DNA of 25,080 bases, from NCBI GenBank assembly GCA_014729935.1, contig WJJB01000209.1, positions 1 to 25,080 on the forward strand, written 5' to 3'. Positions 15,624 to 22,640 of the stretch are shown here, in pieces (position 1 is the stretch's first letter; each line of letters starts with the position of its first letter). The translations under genes were made by a program, and so were the position numbers. The stretch comes from Candidatus Bathyarchaeota archaeon (GTDB lineage: Archaea; Asgardarchaeota; Lokiarchaeia; Sigyniarchaeales; Sigyniarchaeaceae). Below the pieces are notes generated by a model, which saw only the letters and a list, made by a program, of their open reading frames with translations, was not told the origin of the DNA and did no database searches.

Positions 15624-16898
15624 TCATGTACCTGGAATGATGTAGGATTTATCACGTGGCCAATTAGCCAGCAATAGTACATTCCGACTTTTCCTGCTTG
15701 TTTCCACGATTGGAAAGTTTCCCGCTGTGGATAATTGGGTTGCGAAATCCATGACATCTTGGAAGGACGGGGCGAATGCTGAACTTTCTCCAATAGATTC
15801 CCCCGTTCCCCCCATCCCGAGTCGCTTCTTTATGCGTAAAGCCCTTGCTTCCACTGCAAATCCCTTGATATCCACGAAATCTGGATTTGCACGCTTTATC
15901 AAGTTGGCATAACCGGATATCAATGACGGGCTCGTCAAACCATTCAATCCTTTCACGAGTGTGATGCGCAAGCATGTCCTGCATGAAAGAGACTCCACCA
16001 TATCAAGAGTTTCCAAGATTGCATTATAAGAATCTGGAATGACGGGTCTATGAATTCGCTTGTATAATTTGCTACTTGGGGGAGGCAAGGTGAAGTAAAA
16101 CTGCGTGGGAAGCGTGTCCAAGGAATCGATGGCATCTGGAAGCGTTGCATTGGATACAATGAAGGTTGTAAAGGATCTCCGCTTGAATTCACCTAGCAAT
16201 CCCTGCATCTTTGGATATAGCATGGGCTCCCCTGCCAAGGAAATTGCCGCATGGGATGGATTCAAGGCATTCTTGTAGGTTTGCCTGATTTTACCTTCAG
16301 AGACGTCACAGGTGCTTAAGATTATCCTTGGATCCTCCACCGATTTATTTTTTGGAGTTAGCACGTAGGTTTCATGATCTCTCGTATCGACGATGCCAAG
16401 ATCACGCAGTAACACCATCGATCTCTCGATCTTTTTCCAAGAGTGCCCATGGGAACGCTTGAATTCACCTACATTGATGATACCATCATGCTTTAATCCA
16501 ACCTCAATAGCCTCTTCCATGATCTCAAGTCCTTTCAGGGAGTGTTCCATGGGAAAATGATGCTGGACGAGATTTACCTGGTTCCTGATAAACTCATCAA
16601 CGAGGTATCCCGGATCATCTGGTTCCACGGTGAATCGTGCGCCTAGATTCCCTTCCTCCAACTCCCTCCAGCAAAACACGCAACCATGCGTGCAAAAAGG
16701 TAGGGTGGGCGTACACTGCAAACATTTCTCACTTTTTATTCCGAAATAACCCTTATAGCAATTCTTTGTTCCAGAAATCAGCTTCTGAACCATCCAATGG
16801 CAGGGTTTCAGTGCTGAATGTTTTGACCGTCCGACAATACGGTAATTGGACCGGGTATATAGCTTTTGGAATCTAATTGGAGTTTGCTTGTGGTTCAT
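15624..16898 (-). CDS. taw1: tRNA 4-demethylwyosine synthase Taw1 (TYW1) with inserted winged helix
   Basis: Radical SAM enzyme that makes 4-demethylwyosine from N1-methylguanosine and pyruvate at position 37 of tRNA-Phe. With ATG 16898 the protein is 424 aa. Cluster cysteines C33 (KPCHW), C47 and C59 match the second-cluster cysteines of the M. jannaschii enzyme, followed by CLQCTPTLPFC and the radical SAM triad C69, C73, C76 (CTHGCVFCWR). AISLAGEPMLYP (218-229) and FIVSNAT (about 246) are also conserved. Between residues 117 and 203, where M. jannaschii has about 15 residues, there is an ~85-residue insertion resembling a winged helix (GIINVGEFKRSHGHSWKKIE, then LLRDLGIVD and ETYVLTPK). An in-frame start at 17030 is rejected because it would run through the tRNA-Ser gene. 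No Shine-Dalgarno motif is evident. Confidence 0.93.
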   Translation of the reverse strand: MNHKQTPIRFQKLYTRSNYRIVGRSKHSALKPCHWMVQKLISGTKNCYKGYFGIKSEKCLQCTPTLPFCTHGCVFCWRELEEGNLGARFTVEPDDPGYLVDEFIRNQVNLVQHHFPMEHSLKGLEIMEEAIEVGLKHDGIINVGEFKRSHGHSWKKIERSMVLLRDLGIVDTRDHETYVLTPKNKSVEDPRIILSTCDVSEGKIRQTYKNALNPSHAAISLAGEPMLYPKMQGLLGEFKRRSFTTFIVSNATLPDAIDSLDTLPTQFYFTLPPPSSKLYKRIHRPVIPDSYNAILETLDMVESLSCRTCLRITLVKGLNGLTSPSLISGYANLIKRANPDFVDIKGFAVEARALRIKKRLGMGGTGESIGESSAFAPSFQDVMDFATQLSTAGNFPIVETSRKSRNVLLLANWPRDKSYIIPGT

Positions 16899-16926
16899 CT
16901 GTATCGCATGGAAGGAAAATAGATAA

Positions 16927-17071
16927 TGGCGTGGCCGGGGGGATATTCGGGATTCATCAACCGATGCAACCTTTCGAACCCCCGCGCTCGTGAGAGCACT
17001 GGCTTTCATGTATGCAATGGCAAGCATCACACGTTCCAGGCCAGCATCTTAGACCACTTGATTACGGCCAC
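16927..17071 (-). tRNA. tRNA-Ser(GGA) with two introns
   Basis: Acceptor strands GTGGCCG (17065-17071) and CGGCCAC (16931-16937) pair perfectly; discriminator G (16930) and an encoded CCA (16929-16927) follow. Removing two 29-nt segments gives an 84-nt class II tRNA: D-stem ATC/GAT with loop AAGTGGTCTAA, anticodon stem CTGGC/GCCAG, loop CTGGAAA (anticodon GGA, U33 present), long variable arm with stem GCTC/GAGC, and T-arm GGGGG/TTCGAAT/CCCCC. Exons: 17071-17034, 17004-16974, 16944-16930. Introns: 17033-17005 at the canonical 37/38 site, and 16973-16945 inside the T-loop at about 58/59. Boundaries may be off by a base or two. The long variable arm and G73 both fit serine. It lies 29 bases before taw1 on the same strand; TTATCTATTTTCC follows the 3' end. 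Confidence 0.92.
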
Positions 17072-17201
17072 GGGAATGATACTATCGTAATCGACCATTA
17101 CCAAGGATAGCAACAGTAATGGCATGCAAGTCAGATAATGTCACCAAAGAATTAAAATTAATGGCAGAATACCTTTTTGGAAACAAAAATGGATGCGGAA
17201 C

Positions 17202-17855
17202 TCACCCATGCGTTTTCACGCGTATCACGTGGTATCCTGATTTCTTGTAAACCCGCGTTGGCAATGCAAGGGATTCTTGAAACCATTTTTTCAAGCTTGG
17301 TGCTCCAAGAGATTTCTTCACGACAATATACATGATACCGTTGGGTTTCAAATCCCCAAGGGCAGCAAGGAGCATGCGTCTCATTATTTCCTTCCCCGCG
17401 TGAATGGGGGGATTGCATGCTATGAGATCGAATCCAGGTGGAAGCCCAGATGTCCTCGCGCTCTCATCTCCGTAATCAAGATCGATAACGTCCGCGTTTG
17501 AGATGTTATTCACATCCACGTTCTTCCTTGCAAGGGATGTTGCTCGTTTATTCAAATCCACCATGAACATTTTACATGTTGGGAAGAGCGAGGATAACAC
17601 TATCCCAATGAAACCGTACCCGCATCCCAGATCCAATACCATCTTTGCATTCATGTCTTCAAGTGCGAGTATTTGCCTAACCAGCACTTCAGATCCTTTA
17701 TCCACGTGTCCAAATGAGAAAACACCAGTTGATGTGAAAAAACAGAATGCGCGATCGGCTATCCTGAATTGCACCTTTCTAGCTTTCTTCCTTGATTTGG
17801 GATGCTTGGTAAAGTAATGCTCCTTTTCATGCTCCTTTGAATTCGGATCCATCAC
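17202..17855 (-). CDS. Class I SAM methyltransferase, RsmC/MJ0882-like (probable RNA m2G)
   Basis: Predicted S-adenosylmethionine-dependent methyltransferase. The SAM-binding motif I is DLGCGYGFIG (75-84), an acidic loop VDLN closes motif II (about 99-102), and the catalytic NPPIHAG motif (148-154) is of the NPP[Y/I] type used for exocyclic amino groups, as in 16S rRNA m2G enzymes RsmC/RlmG and the archaeal MJ0882 group. The N terminus has a basic patch (KHPKSRKKARKVQF) that could touch RNA, and FTSTGVFSFGHVDKGS is the conserved entry to the MTS domain. 217 aa equals the single-domain archaeal form. It follows cbf5 by 24 bases, with GGGAG before a GTG/ATG pair (17855/17852), so it is part of the L14e-cbf5 transcription unit and probably works on rRNA or tRNA. 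Confidence 0.85.
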   Translation of the reverse strand: MMDPNSKEHEKEHYFTKHPKSRKKARKVQFRIADRAFCFFTSTGVFSFGHVDKGSEVLVRQILALEDMNAKMVLDLGCGYGFIGIVLSSLFPTCKMFMVDLNKRATSLARKNVDVNNISNADVIDLDYGDESARTSGLPPGFDLIACNPPIHAGKEIMRRMLLAALGDLKPNGIMYIVVKKSLGAPSLKKWFQESLALPTRVYKKSGYHVIRVKTHG

Positions 17856-17879
17856 CCGGTATCCACTCCCCTGAGTGCA

Positions 17880-18881
17880 TCAGTTTTTTGACCATTTCGG
17901 GTACGTTCCTGGCTCCATGAATACCCTGGTTGTCCTGACGGAAAATCCAGAGCTAGCATCCAAGATTTCATTACTATTCATGAGCGCCTCGCCAAGCGCT
18001 ACCACTTCGCCTTTTTGCGTGAAGATTGCTACTTGATCCTTATGGGAAATGGATTTATCAACCTTGAGAACGCCAGGTACTGCTAAATTTGCCCCGTGAC
18101 AAATTGGATCGACAGTGGAATCCCGTATGATGATCTTGGATACATGTTCAAACATTATTTCCATGGGATGGAGAATGCGCTTTAATTCATCCTCTTCTCC
18201 TTCCTCCAGCCAGTAATATATTGCATCGCTCAGATCCTGCAAGGTAACCAATTCATCCCTCTCTGATAGCGGCCCCGAACGGGTGCGACGGAGCTCATCC
18301 ATGTGCCCCCCGCAACCAAGCACCTCACCAATATCATAGCATAATTTTCGAATGTATGTGCCAGCCTCGCATCCTACACGAAATAATACACGATTTCCGT
18401 CAATCTCTTCGATTTGACTATAGTAAATCTCCCGAACGCGCAAGGTTCTTTTCACGGCCGAACGCACAGGGGGCCTTTGAAATATTTTACCGGTAAACAT
18501 GGAAATAACGTCTTCGATCCTCGTTCGAGGAACGCTATCATGGATCTTTAAAATGCAAATGTATTCCTTCCCGGCGGTAAGTAACGCATCTACCGCACGA
18601 GTGGCCTTATTTAATGCAACGGGTAAAACGCCAGTGACCTTCGGATCAAGCGTGCCTCCATGTCCCGTCTTGGTCACGGTGGTTCCGGCAAACATCCGCT
18701 TTATCCAACTTACAACCTCATGACTCGTTGGCCCCGCGACCTTATCCAAGTTTATTAATCCCCGATCGAGATGATCACTTATTGAACGTCTTGACGGCTC
18801 GCACCCGTGGCTTGGATCGATGTCTTCTTCTGCCTTGGTAACGAGTTCGTGTGGCACATCACCAGGAAGAATGGTTCCCAC
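17880..18881 (-). CDS. cbf5: Pseudouridine synthase Cbf5 (H/ACA RNP catalytic subunit)
   Basis: Catalytic subunit of the archaeal H/ACA ribonucleoprotein, which converts uridine to pseudouridine in rRNA under guide RNA control and can also act alone on tRNA U55. The TruB-type domain begins at LINLDKVAGPTSHEVVSWIK (about 42-61), with the catalytic aspartate D79 in GGTLDPKVTG, then the Tyr/Arg motifs KEYIC and RPPVRSAVKR, and GTYIRKLCYDIG (about 183). A PUA domain for binding the guide RNA ACA end occupies about 245-325. 333 aa is the usual length. The first ~40 residues are variable. The start is GTG 18881 without a strong Shine-Dalgarno motif. It lies downstream of rpl14e, an arrangement conserved in many archaea. 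Confidence 0.96.
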   Translation of the reverse strand: MGTILPGDVPHELVTKAEEDIDPSHGCEPSRRSISDHLDRGLINLDKVAGPTSHEVVSWIKRMFAGTTVTKTGHGGTLDPKVTGVLPVALNKATRAVDALLTAGKEYICILKIHDSVPRTRIEDVISMFTGKIFQRPPVRSAVKRTLRVREIYYSQIEEIDGNRVLFRVGCEAGTYIRKLCYDIGEVLGCGGHMDELRRTRSGPLSERDELVTLQDLSDAIYYWLEEGEEDELKRILHPMEIMFEHVSKIIIRDSTVDPICHGANLAVPGVLKVDKSISHKDQVAIFTQKGEVVALGEALMNSNEILDASSGFSVRTTRVFMEPGTYPKWSKN

Positions 18882-18982
18882 GTCTCATGCAGCCCCTCGA
18901 TAATGGTTGGTTCTTTCACCTTACTCCAAGAAGATAAAAATAAGGGAGCAAGGTAGTATACCTGCTAACTTGTACCGGGTAA

Positions 18983-19261
18983 TTAATCTAATGCTAACTT
19001 TTTCTTCATTTTATCGACCAGGTTGGCTTTCTTCAAGGCGTCCATGACTTTCTCGTCGGAAGCATTTTTTTTCAAGTCGATCTTGTCATCAGTTGGTTCA
19101 AGATGAGATAAATTTACCCTGCGTCGTCTAATACCAGAAATCTCCTTCGGCCCTGTCACCAAGGCGAAATTCTTGTCAATAATTTCTACCAGCACACACC
19201 TGCGTAATGCCTCGCGTCCCGAGGTTTTCACGCAAATGCGTCCAACTTCAAGTGATGCCAT
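18983..19261 (-). CDS. rpl14e: Large-subunit ribosomal protein L14e
   Basis: Small archaeal/eukaryotic ribosomal protein eL14 with the KOW-like SH3 barrel. It begins MASLEVGRICVKTSGREA and continues through VLVEIIDKNFALVTGP and the basic RRRRVNLSHLEPT, all characteristic of the family. The lysine-rich helical tail (about 60-92) is normal. 92 aa is the usual size. There is no Shine-Dalgarno motif before the ATG, so the mRNA may be leaderless or very short-leadered. It heads the L14e-cbf5-methyltransferase block, although the 101-base gap before cbf5 contains a TATA-like TTATTTTTATC (near 18933-18946) that could be an internal promoter. Confidence 0.95.
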   Translation of the reverse strand: MASLEVGRICVKTSGREALRRCVLVEIIDKNFALVTGPKEISGIRRRRVNLSHLEPTDDKIDLKKNASDEKVMDALKKANLVDKMKKKLALD

Positions 19262-19327
19262 TTGTATTCACATTTTATTGATTGACAATCGCCTTTCAAG
19301 GAGCGAGTCACCTCGTATGCTGGGTGT

Positions 19328-19392
19328 CGATCCCTGAAGGGATCGTGCTTCATTCTCGAGGCACGATATCAAGGTAAATGCCGGGTGGCATT
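19328..19392. other. Three consecutive hairpins in the rpl14e/cooC divergent gap
   Basis: In 65 bases there are three inverted repeats: CGATCCC-TGAA-GGGATCG (19328-19345, perfect 7 bp with a 4-base loop), CGTGC/GCACG (19344-19365, sharing two bases with the first), and AATGCC-GGGT-GGCATT (19377-19392, perfect 6 bp). The first two are mutually exclusive at their shared bases. They may be a small structured RNA or a leader. No RNA family is recognised and the strand is unknown. Confidence 0.35.
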
Positions 19393-19497
19393 AAAAATTA
19401 CTCGTATCCAGACGGTAATATGCATTAAGGATGCAAGTACTGTTGAAGATATAATGGATAAAGGGAACCTTTATGGATTTCAAAGAGTTAATCTCCA

Positions 19498-20298
19498 ATG
19501 AGGACAATGGCACATAAAAGAAGGAATACCATCCTTGCGGTTTCCGGGAAGGGAGGGGTGGGTAAGACCACGATTTCTGCATTGATATTGAAATACTTGA
19601 CCCTCAAGCGACCCCTTCCCAATATTTTAGTGCTTGATGTTGATCCAGATACAAACATGCCGGATGTTCTTGGCATGCGCGTTGATAGGGCACATACGGT
19701 TGGCGGGATCGCACATGAATTAAGGGAACAAATCAAGAAAGGTAAACTTAAGCCCAACTTCAACAAGGCAAGTTACTTGGAATCAAAAACCTTCGAGATC
19801 ATGATTGAAGAAGAGGAGTTCGACATGATCGTGATGTCTAAAAGCGAGGGCACGGGTTGCTATTGCTTCATCAATTCAGCCATGTCTGGCATTATTGACA
19901 CCCTTCAAGATGGATACCACTACGTGGTTATTGATACCGCAGCAGGATTAGAGCATTTTTCCCGTCGAACCATGAAAGATCTTGATCATCTTTTCATCGT
20001 GACGGATCCAAGCAAGATGGGATTGAAAACTGCCAAGCGCATTATCACCATGACCACCGAGCTTGAAATCTCGGTTGGAAATGTCCATATCATCGGGAAT
20101 AGGTTCACTCCAGAAAATGAATCCATCCTGAGGAAGTATTTCGAGAATGAGGGTGAGAATGTTGATGTGCTTGGGATACTCCCCCAAGATCCAGAAATTC
20201 AAAGATTAAACCTCATGGGGAAATCCCTCTTGGAAATACCCATCGATAACCCGTTATACCAAGGCATCCACGATTTCATGAAGTTGGTTAATCTTTGA
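19498..20298 (+). CDS. cooC: CooC-like nickel-insertion ATPase (MinD/SIMIBI class)
   Basis: ATPase that probably matures nickel centres of carbon monoxide dehydrogenase/acetyl-CoA synthase. The deviant Walker A motif is GKGGVGKTT (residues 17-25), LVLDVDPDTN (about 44-53) holds the switch aspartates, and the CooC/AcsF hallmark GTGCYC (C121, C123) forms the Ni-binding CxC site at the dimer interface. VIDTAAGLEHFSR follows, then VTDPSK. Length 266 aa fits CooC (about 260). No Shine-Dalgarno motif precedes ATG 19498, but CTTTATGG lies about 28 bases upstream, consistent with a leaderless message; ATG 19507 is an alternative start. No CODH gene is in the window. The CxC makes a MinD role unlikely. 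Confidence 0.87.
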   Translation: MRTMAHKRRNTILAVSGKGGVGKTTISALILKYLTLKRPLPNILVLDVDPDTNMPDVLGMRVDRAHTVGGIAHELREQIKKGKLKPNFNKASYLESKTFEIMIEEEEFDMIVMSKSEGTGCYCFINSAMSGIIDTLQDGYHYVVIDTAAGLEHFSRRTMKDLDHLFIVTDPSKMGLKTAKRIITMTTELEISVGNVHIIGNRFTPENESILRKYFENEGENVDVLGILPQDPEIQRLNLMGKSLLEIPIDNPLYQGIHDFMKLVNL

Positions 20299-20321
20299 TC
20301 TCGTGATTTCTTCAAGGTAGT

Positions 20322-21014
20322 TTAGAGATTGGGATTGAGAAATTCATAGATCTTCATCAAGAGTTTCTTCTCGTGTATAATTTCGTAGGACCTAAATGGA
20401 ATTTTTCTCTGCTCTCCAATTTTAAAAACCTCCTGCATCTCAGCCGTGGGATATACGGCACCAATGACAGTTATACGCCTTAGCATTTCTAACTTGTATC
20501 TATCCAAGAGGATGCCAATCGGCACGTCTGCACGCATCAGATCATCCCGAAATTCTGGAGATAGCATGCATAATGGGGTGAGTGAGATGGCCAGTATGTA
20601 CCTGTGCTTTCTTGTAGTTAACAGCACCTTCCTGAAATTATACTCCATTCTTGGTTCTATCCCGAGCCTTTCTTGGATGGTAAAGGCATTTCCTCGACCG
20701 GGATATCGTGTTAAGATTTGATTCATCGTGTGCACGCACACTTGATAGGTGGATTTTCTTTGGATGGACTGCAATATCCGGGTCACTGAACCATTTGTTG
20801 TTAGCAAGATGCGTTTTATCTTGGTTAGGTTGATCCCGTGGGCTTTTTTCAGCTTTTCGAGGGCCATTCTCGTTTCATTGAAATTCATCTCGCGTTCTGA
20901 TGAAAACCAAGGTAGAATTAGATCCTCAATATCTTGAATTGCATTTTCCATGGACGCTTGGGAGGGATATTCCCCATCATTCGAGGTTTTCTCTAAATTG
21001 GGCGCATTTTTCAT
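20322..21014 (-). CDS. DUF98/chorismate pyruvate-lyase-like protein (methanopterin 4-hydroxybenzoate branch)
   Basis: Resembles the archaeal DUF98 family, whose M. jannaschii member was assigned as a chorismate lyase making 4-hydroxybenzoate for methanopterin. Visible matches are KRILLTTNGSVTRILQSI (about 66-83, the lyase-fold LLxxxGSxT motif), FRKVLLTTRKHRYILAISLT (about 127-146) and the VPIGILL strand (about 164-170). The first ~45 residues are a polar, variable extension. Length 230 aa is slightly above the family core. AGGT five bases before the ATG supports the start. It follows the PurM/SelD-like gene by 18 bases, so the two form an operon, and beta-RFAP synthase and MptD genes lie within 2 kb. 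beta-RFAP synthase condenses 4-hydroxybenzoate, so this enzyme would supply its substrate. Confident on family, moderate on reaction. Confidence 0.72.
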   Translation of the reverse strand: MKNAPNLEKTSNDGEYPSQASMENAIQDIEDLILPWFSSEREMNFNETRMALEKLKKAHGINLTKIKRILLTTNGSVTRILQSIQRKSTYQVCVHTMNQILTRYPGRGNAFTIQERLGIEPRMEYNFRKVLLTTRKHRYILAISLTPLCMLSPEFRDDLMRADVPIGILLDRYKLEMLRRITVIGAVYPTAEMQEVFKIGEQRKIPFRSYEIIHEKKLLMKIYEFLNPNL

Positions 21015-21032
21015 GAAGACCTGCTCGTTGTT

Positions 21033-22397
21033 TCATTTTTCGATGAATCTTTTAACTTTTTCTTTTTTCTTCAAGGAGTTCTGATAGGCTATCTTCACTA
21101 ATTGGTTCATGCTTTTTTGTTCATCTTCTCCCTTTTCCTCACCGATGATTTTCTTGATCCGCGTGTATGCAGATTCCCTGAAGCGCGGTGTGAATTCCTT
21201 AATTTTCCCATCCATCCCGTGGAAGATTACTGATTTGTGGTTAGTACATTTACCAATTCTTTCTGCTTTTATGTTATTTTCCTTAAATGCTTTAATTATG
21301 TTTTCCGTGATATCGGGGTGGCAGAAAATAAGCAAGGAATCGAGCGATACACCCAAATAATCTGTATTGGTATCATCAAGTAATTTTTTAACCTTGGGAT
21401 GCACGAGCTTGAATATCTTATCTTCATGGATATCCACACCAACATCTGCTTCCTTCATTATTTCAAACAGGTCTCCCCGTAATCCTCCATTTGTAACATC
21501 GGTGCAACAATAAACATGGTCTAATATTTCCTTCTTCGTCAGGAGAAGAGACATTGCCTCCAAGAACTTGATATTGAGGGTATGGATCAAATCATCTGGC
21601 CTCCCATTATACAAAGCCGTCGTTGTTATGGTGCCCCCGCCAGCACCCTCGGTCATGAGTATATCGGATTCGGATTTTATATCCTTCCGGGCTAAAACGG
21701 CTTCTGTTATGCCTATCCCTGCAATACCCCCTGTTATCCGGGTTCCAATAACCATGTCCCCCCCGATTCGTAACGTGGATCCCGCGGTAATGGGAACGCC
21801 AGTTAACTCTGCAACACAGGCGATTCCAGACATGAAATCGAATAATTTCGCTACATCCGCGTCATCACCAAGATGCACATCAACCATGAGAGAAATGGGG
21901 CGAGCTCCCTTGACAAGCAAGTCCCGCAGGCACGCCCTGGTTACATGAAATCCCGCAATAAATGGGAAATCGCTTAATCTGGAATGCATTCCTTCCATTT
22001 TGCTCACGATAAAAAGGTTGTCTCCTCTAGGATTAATTTTCACTGCCCCTGCGTCATCCATTGACTTCGGTGATAGGAAAATATCATCCCTCGTGGTGGC
22101 AATTTTCGTTATCAGGTCATGGACGAAAAAGTCACCAAGCCCCCTGCACCCAACACCTTGCGATCCCACCGTGAGACCTACCGGATTTGCTTCAAGAATC
22201 GCCTCCACCATTGGATTCTCAGGTGATACCCTGGTGTTTTTCACCTCTTCAATAACTGATTTAGATAATTTTCCAAGAACATTCGTATCAAATTGATTCT
22301 TGAAGATTTGGTATATTTTTAATAGGATTTCTTCTATCTCTTTCTCTTCAGTGCCCCTATCCAACAATCGGTTGGTTATACCTTCAACATCTGTCAT
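21033..22397 (-). CDS. PurM/SelD-superfamily ATP-binding protein (AIR synthase-related, COG2144-like)
   Basis: Belongs to the AIR synthase/selenophosphate synthetase/HypE/ThiL superfamily, which uses ATP to activate a substrate as a phosphate or thiocarbonyl derivative. Seen are a GVGCRGLGDFF segment near 81-91, a metal-binding MDDAGAVKI near 112-120, HVTRACLRDLLVKGARPISL (about 149-168), a GSTLRIGGDMV strand, a glycine-rich EGAGGGTITT loop and the late-domain CCTDVTNGGLRGDLFEI (about 302-318), which corresponds to the TDVTGFGLxGHL of SelD. No Cys/Sec active-site loop like that of SelD is evident at the N terminus; instead there is a ~60-residue helical extension. The C-terminal ~60 residues are Lys/Glu-rich and helical. 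It is cotranscribed with the DUF98 gene. Annotations such as 'methanogenesis marker 2' exist for relatives; the substrate is unknown. Confidence 0.7.
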   Translation of the reverse strand: MTDVEGITNRLLDRGTEEKEIEEILLKIYQIFKNQFDTNVLGKLSKSVIEEVKNTRVSPENPMVEAILEANPVGLTVGSQGVGCRGLGDFFVHDLITKIATTRDDIFLSPKSMDDAGAVKINPRGDNLFIVSKMEGMHSRLSDFPFIAGFHVTRACLRDLLVKGARPISLMVDVHLGDDADVAKLFDFMSGIACVAELTGVPITAGSTLRIGGDMVIGTRITGGIAGIGITEAVLARKDIKSESDILMTEGAGGGTITTTALYNGRPDDLIHTLNIKFLEAMSLLLTKKEILDHVYCCTDVTNGGLRGDLFEIMKEADVGVDIHEDKIFKLVHPKVKKLLDDTNTDYLGVSLDSLLIFCHPDITENIIKAFKENNIKAERIGKCTNHKSVIFHGMDGKIKEFTPRFRESAYTRIKKIIGEEKGEDEQKSMNQLVKIAYQNSLKKKEKVKRFIEK

Positions 22398-22514
22398 GAT
22401 ACTTCATCCCAAGCTTCTGCTACGGGTAACCCTTCATTCAAGAAAAAACTTCATTTCTTTATATCGTCCTTGATGGATTCGATAGTTCTATGCCTAGAGT
22501 ATTAATTATTGTTA

Positions 22515-22608
22515 TCCTTATATACTCGAGAAAACCAACCCATTTCCTCACTCACTGGTTGGAAGGATCGTGGCACATTTGGCAAAACCGCGGCGTTCAG
22601 GCCGTGGT
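22515..22608 (+). promoter_or_regulatory. Promoter and structured leader of the beta-RFAP synthase gene
   Basis: TATA-like CTTATATAC is at about 22517-22525. It is followed by a 6-bp repeat CCAACC/GGTTGG (22535-22540 with 22557-22562) and a strong 8-bp hairpin ACCGCGGC-GTTCAG-GCCGTGGT (22587-22608, one G-U pair). The leader would be about 90 nt. The second hairpin ends about 32 bases before the GTG start, whose own Shine-Dalgarno-like GGATGA is at 22629-22634. Confidence 0.35.
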
Positions 22609-22640
22609 AGGTCACTTTCAACGGTACTGGATGAATAAAC

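Noticed and set aside
16899..17030. In-frame 5' extension of taw1 to a start at 17030
   Set aside because: It runs through most of the tRNA-Ser gene, and the added 44 residues have no match to Taw1. ATG 16898 gives a normal N terminus.
19321..19345. T-arm of a tRNA (GGGTGTCGATCCC) in the rpl14e/cooC gap
   Set aside because: The loop lacks the TTC start and no matching acceptor, D or anticodon arm is found on either strand.
20322..21014. Bacterial-type UbiC (ubiquinone chorismate lyase)
   Set aside because: Motif layout fits the archaeal DUF98 branch and the neighbours are methanopterin genes; there is no ubiquinone context.
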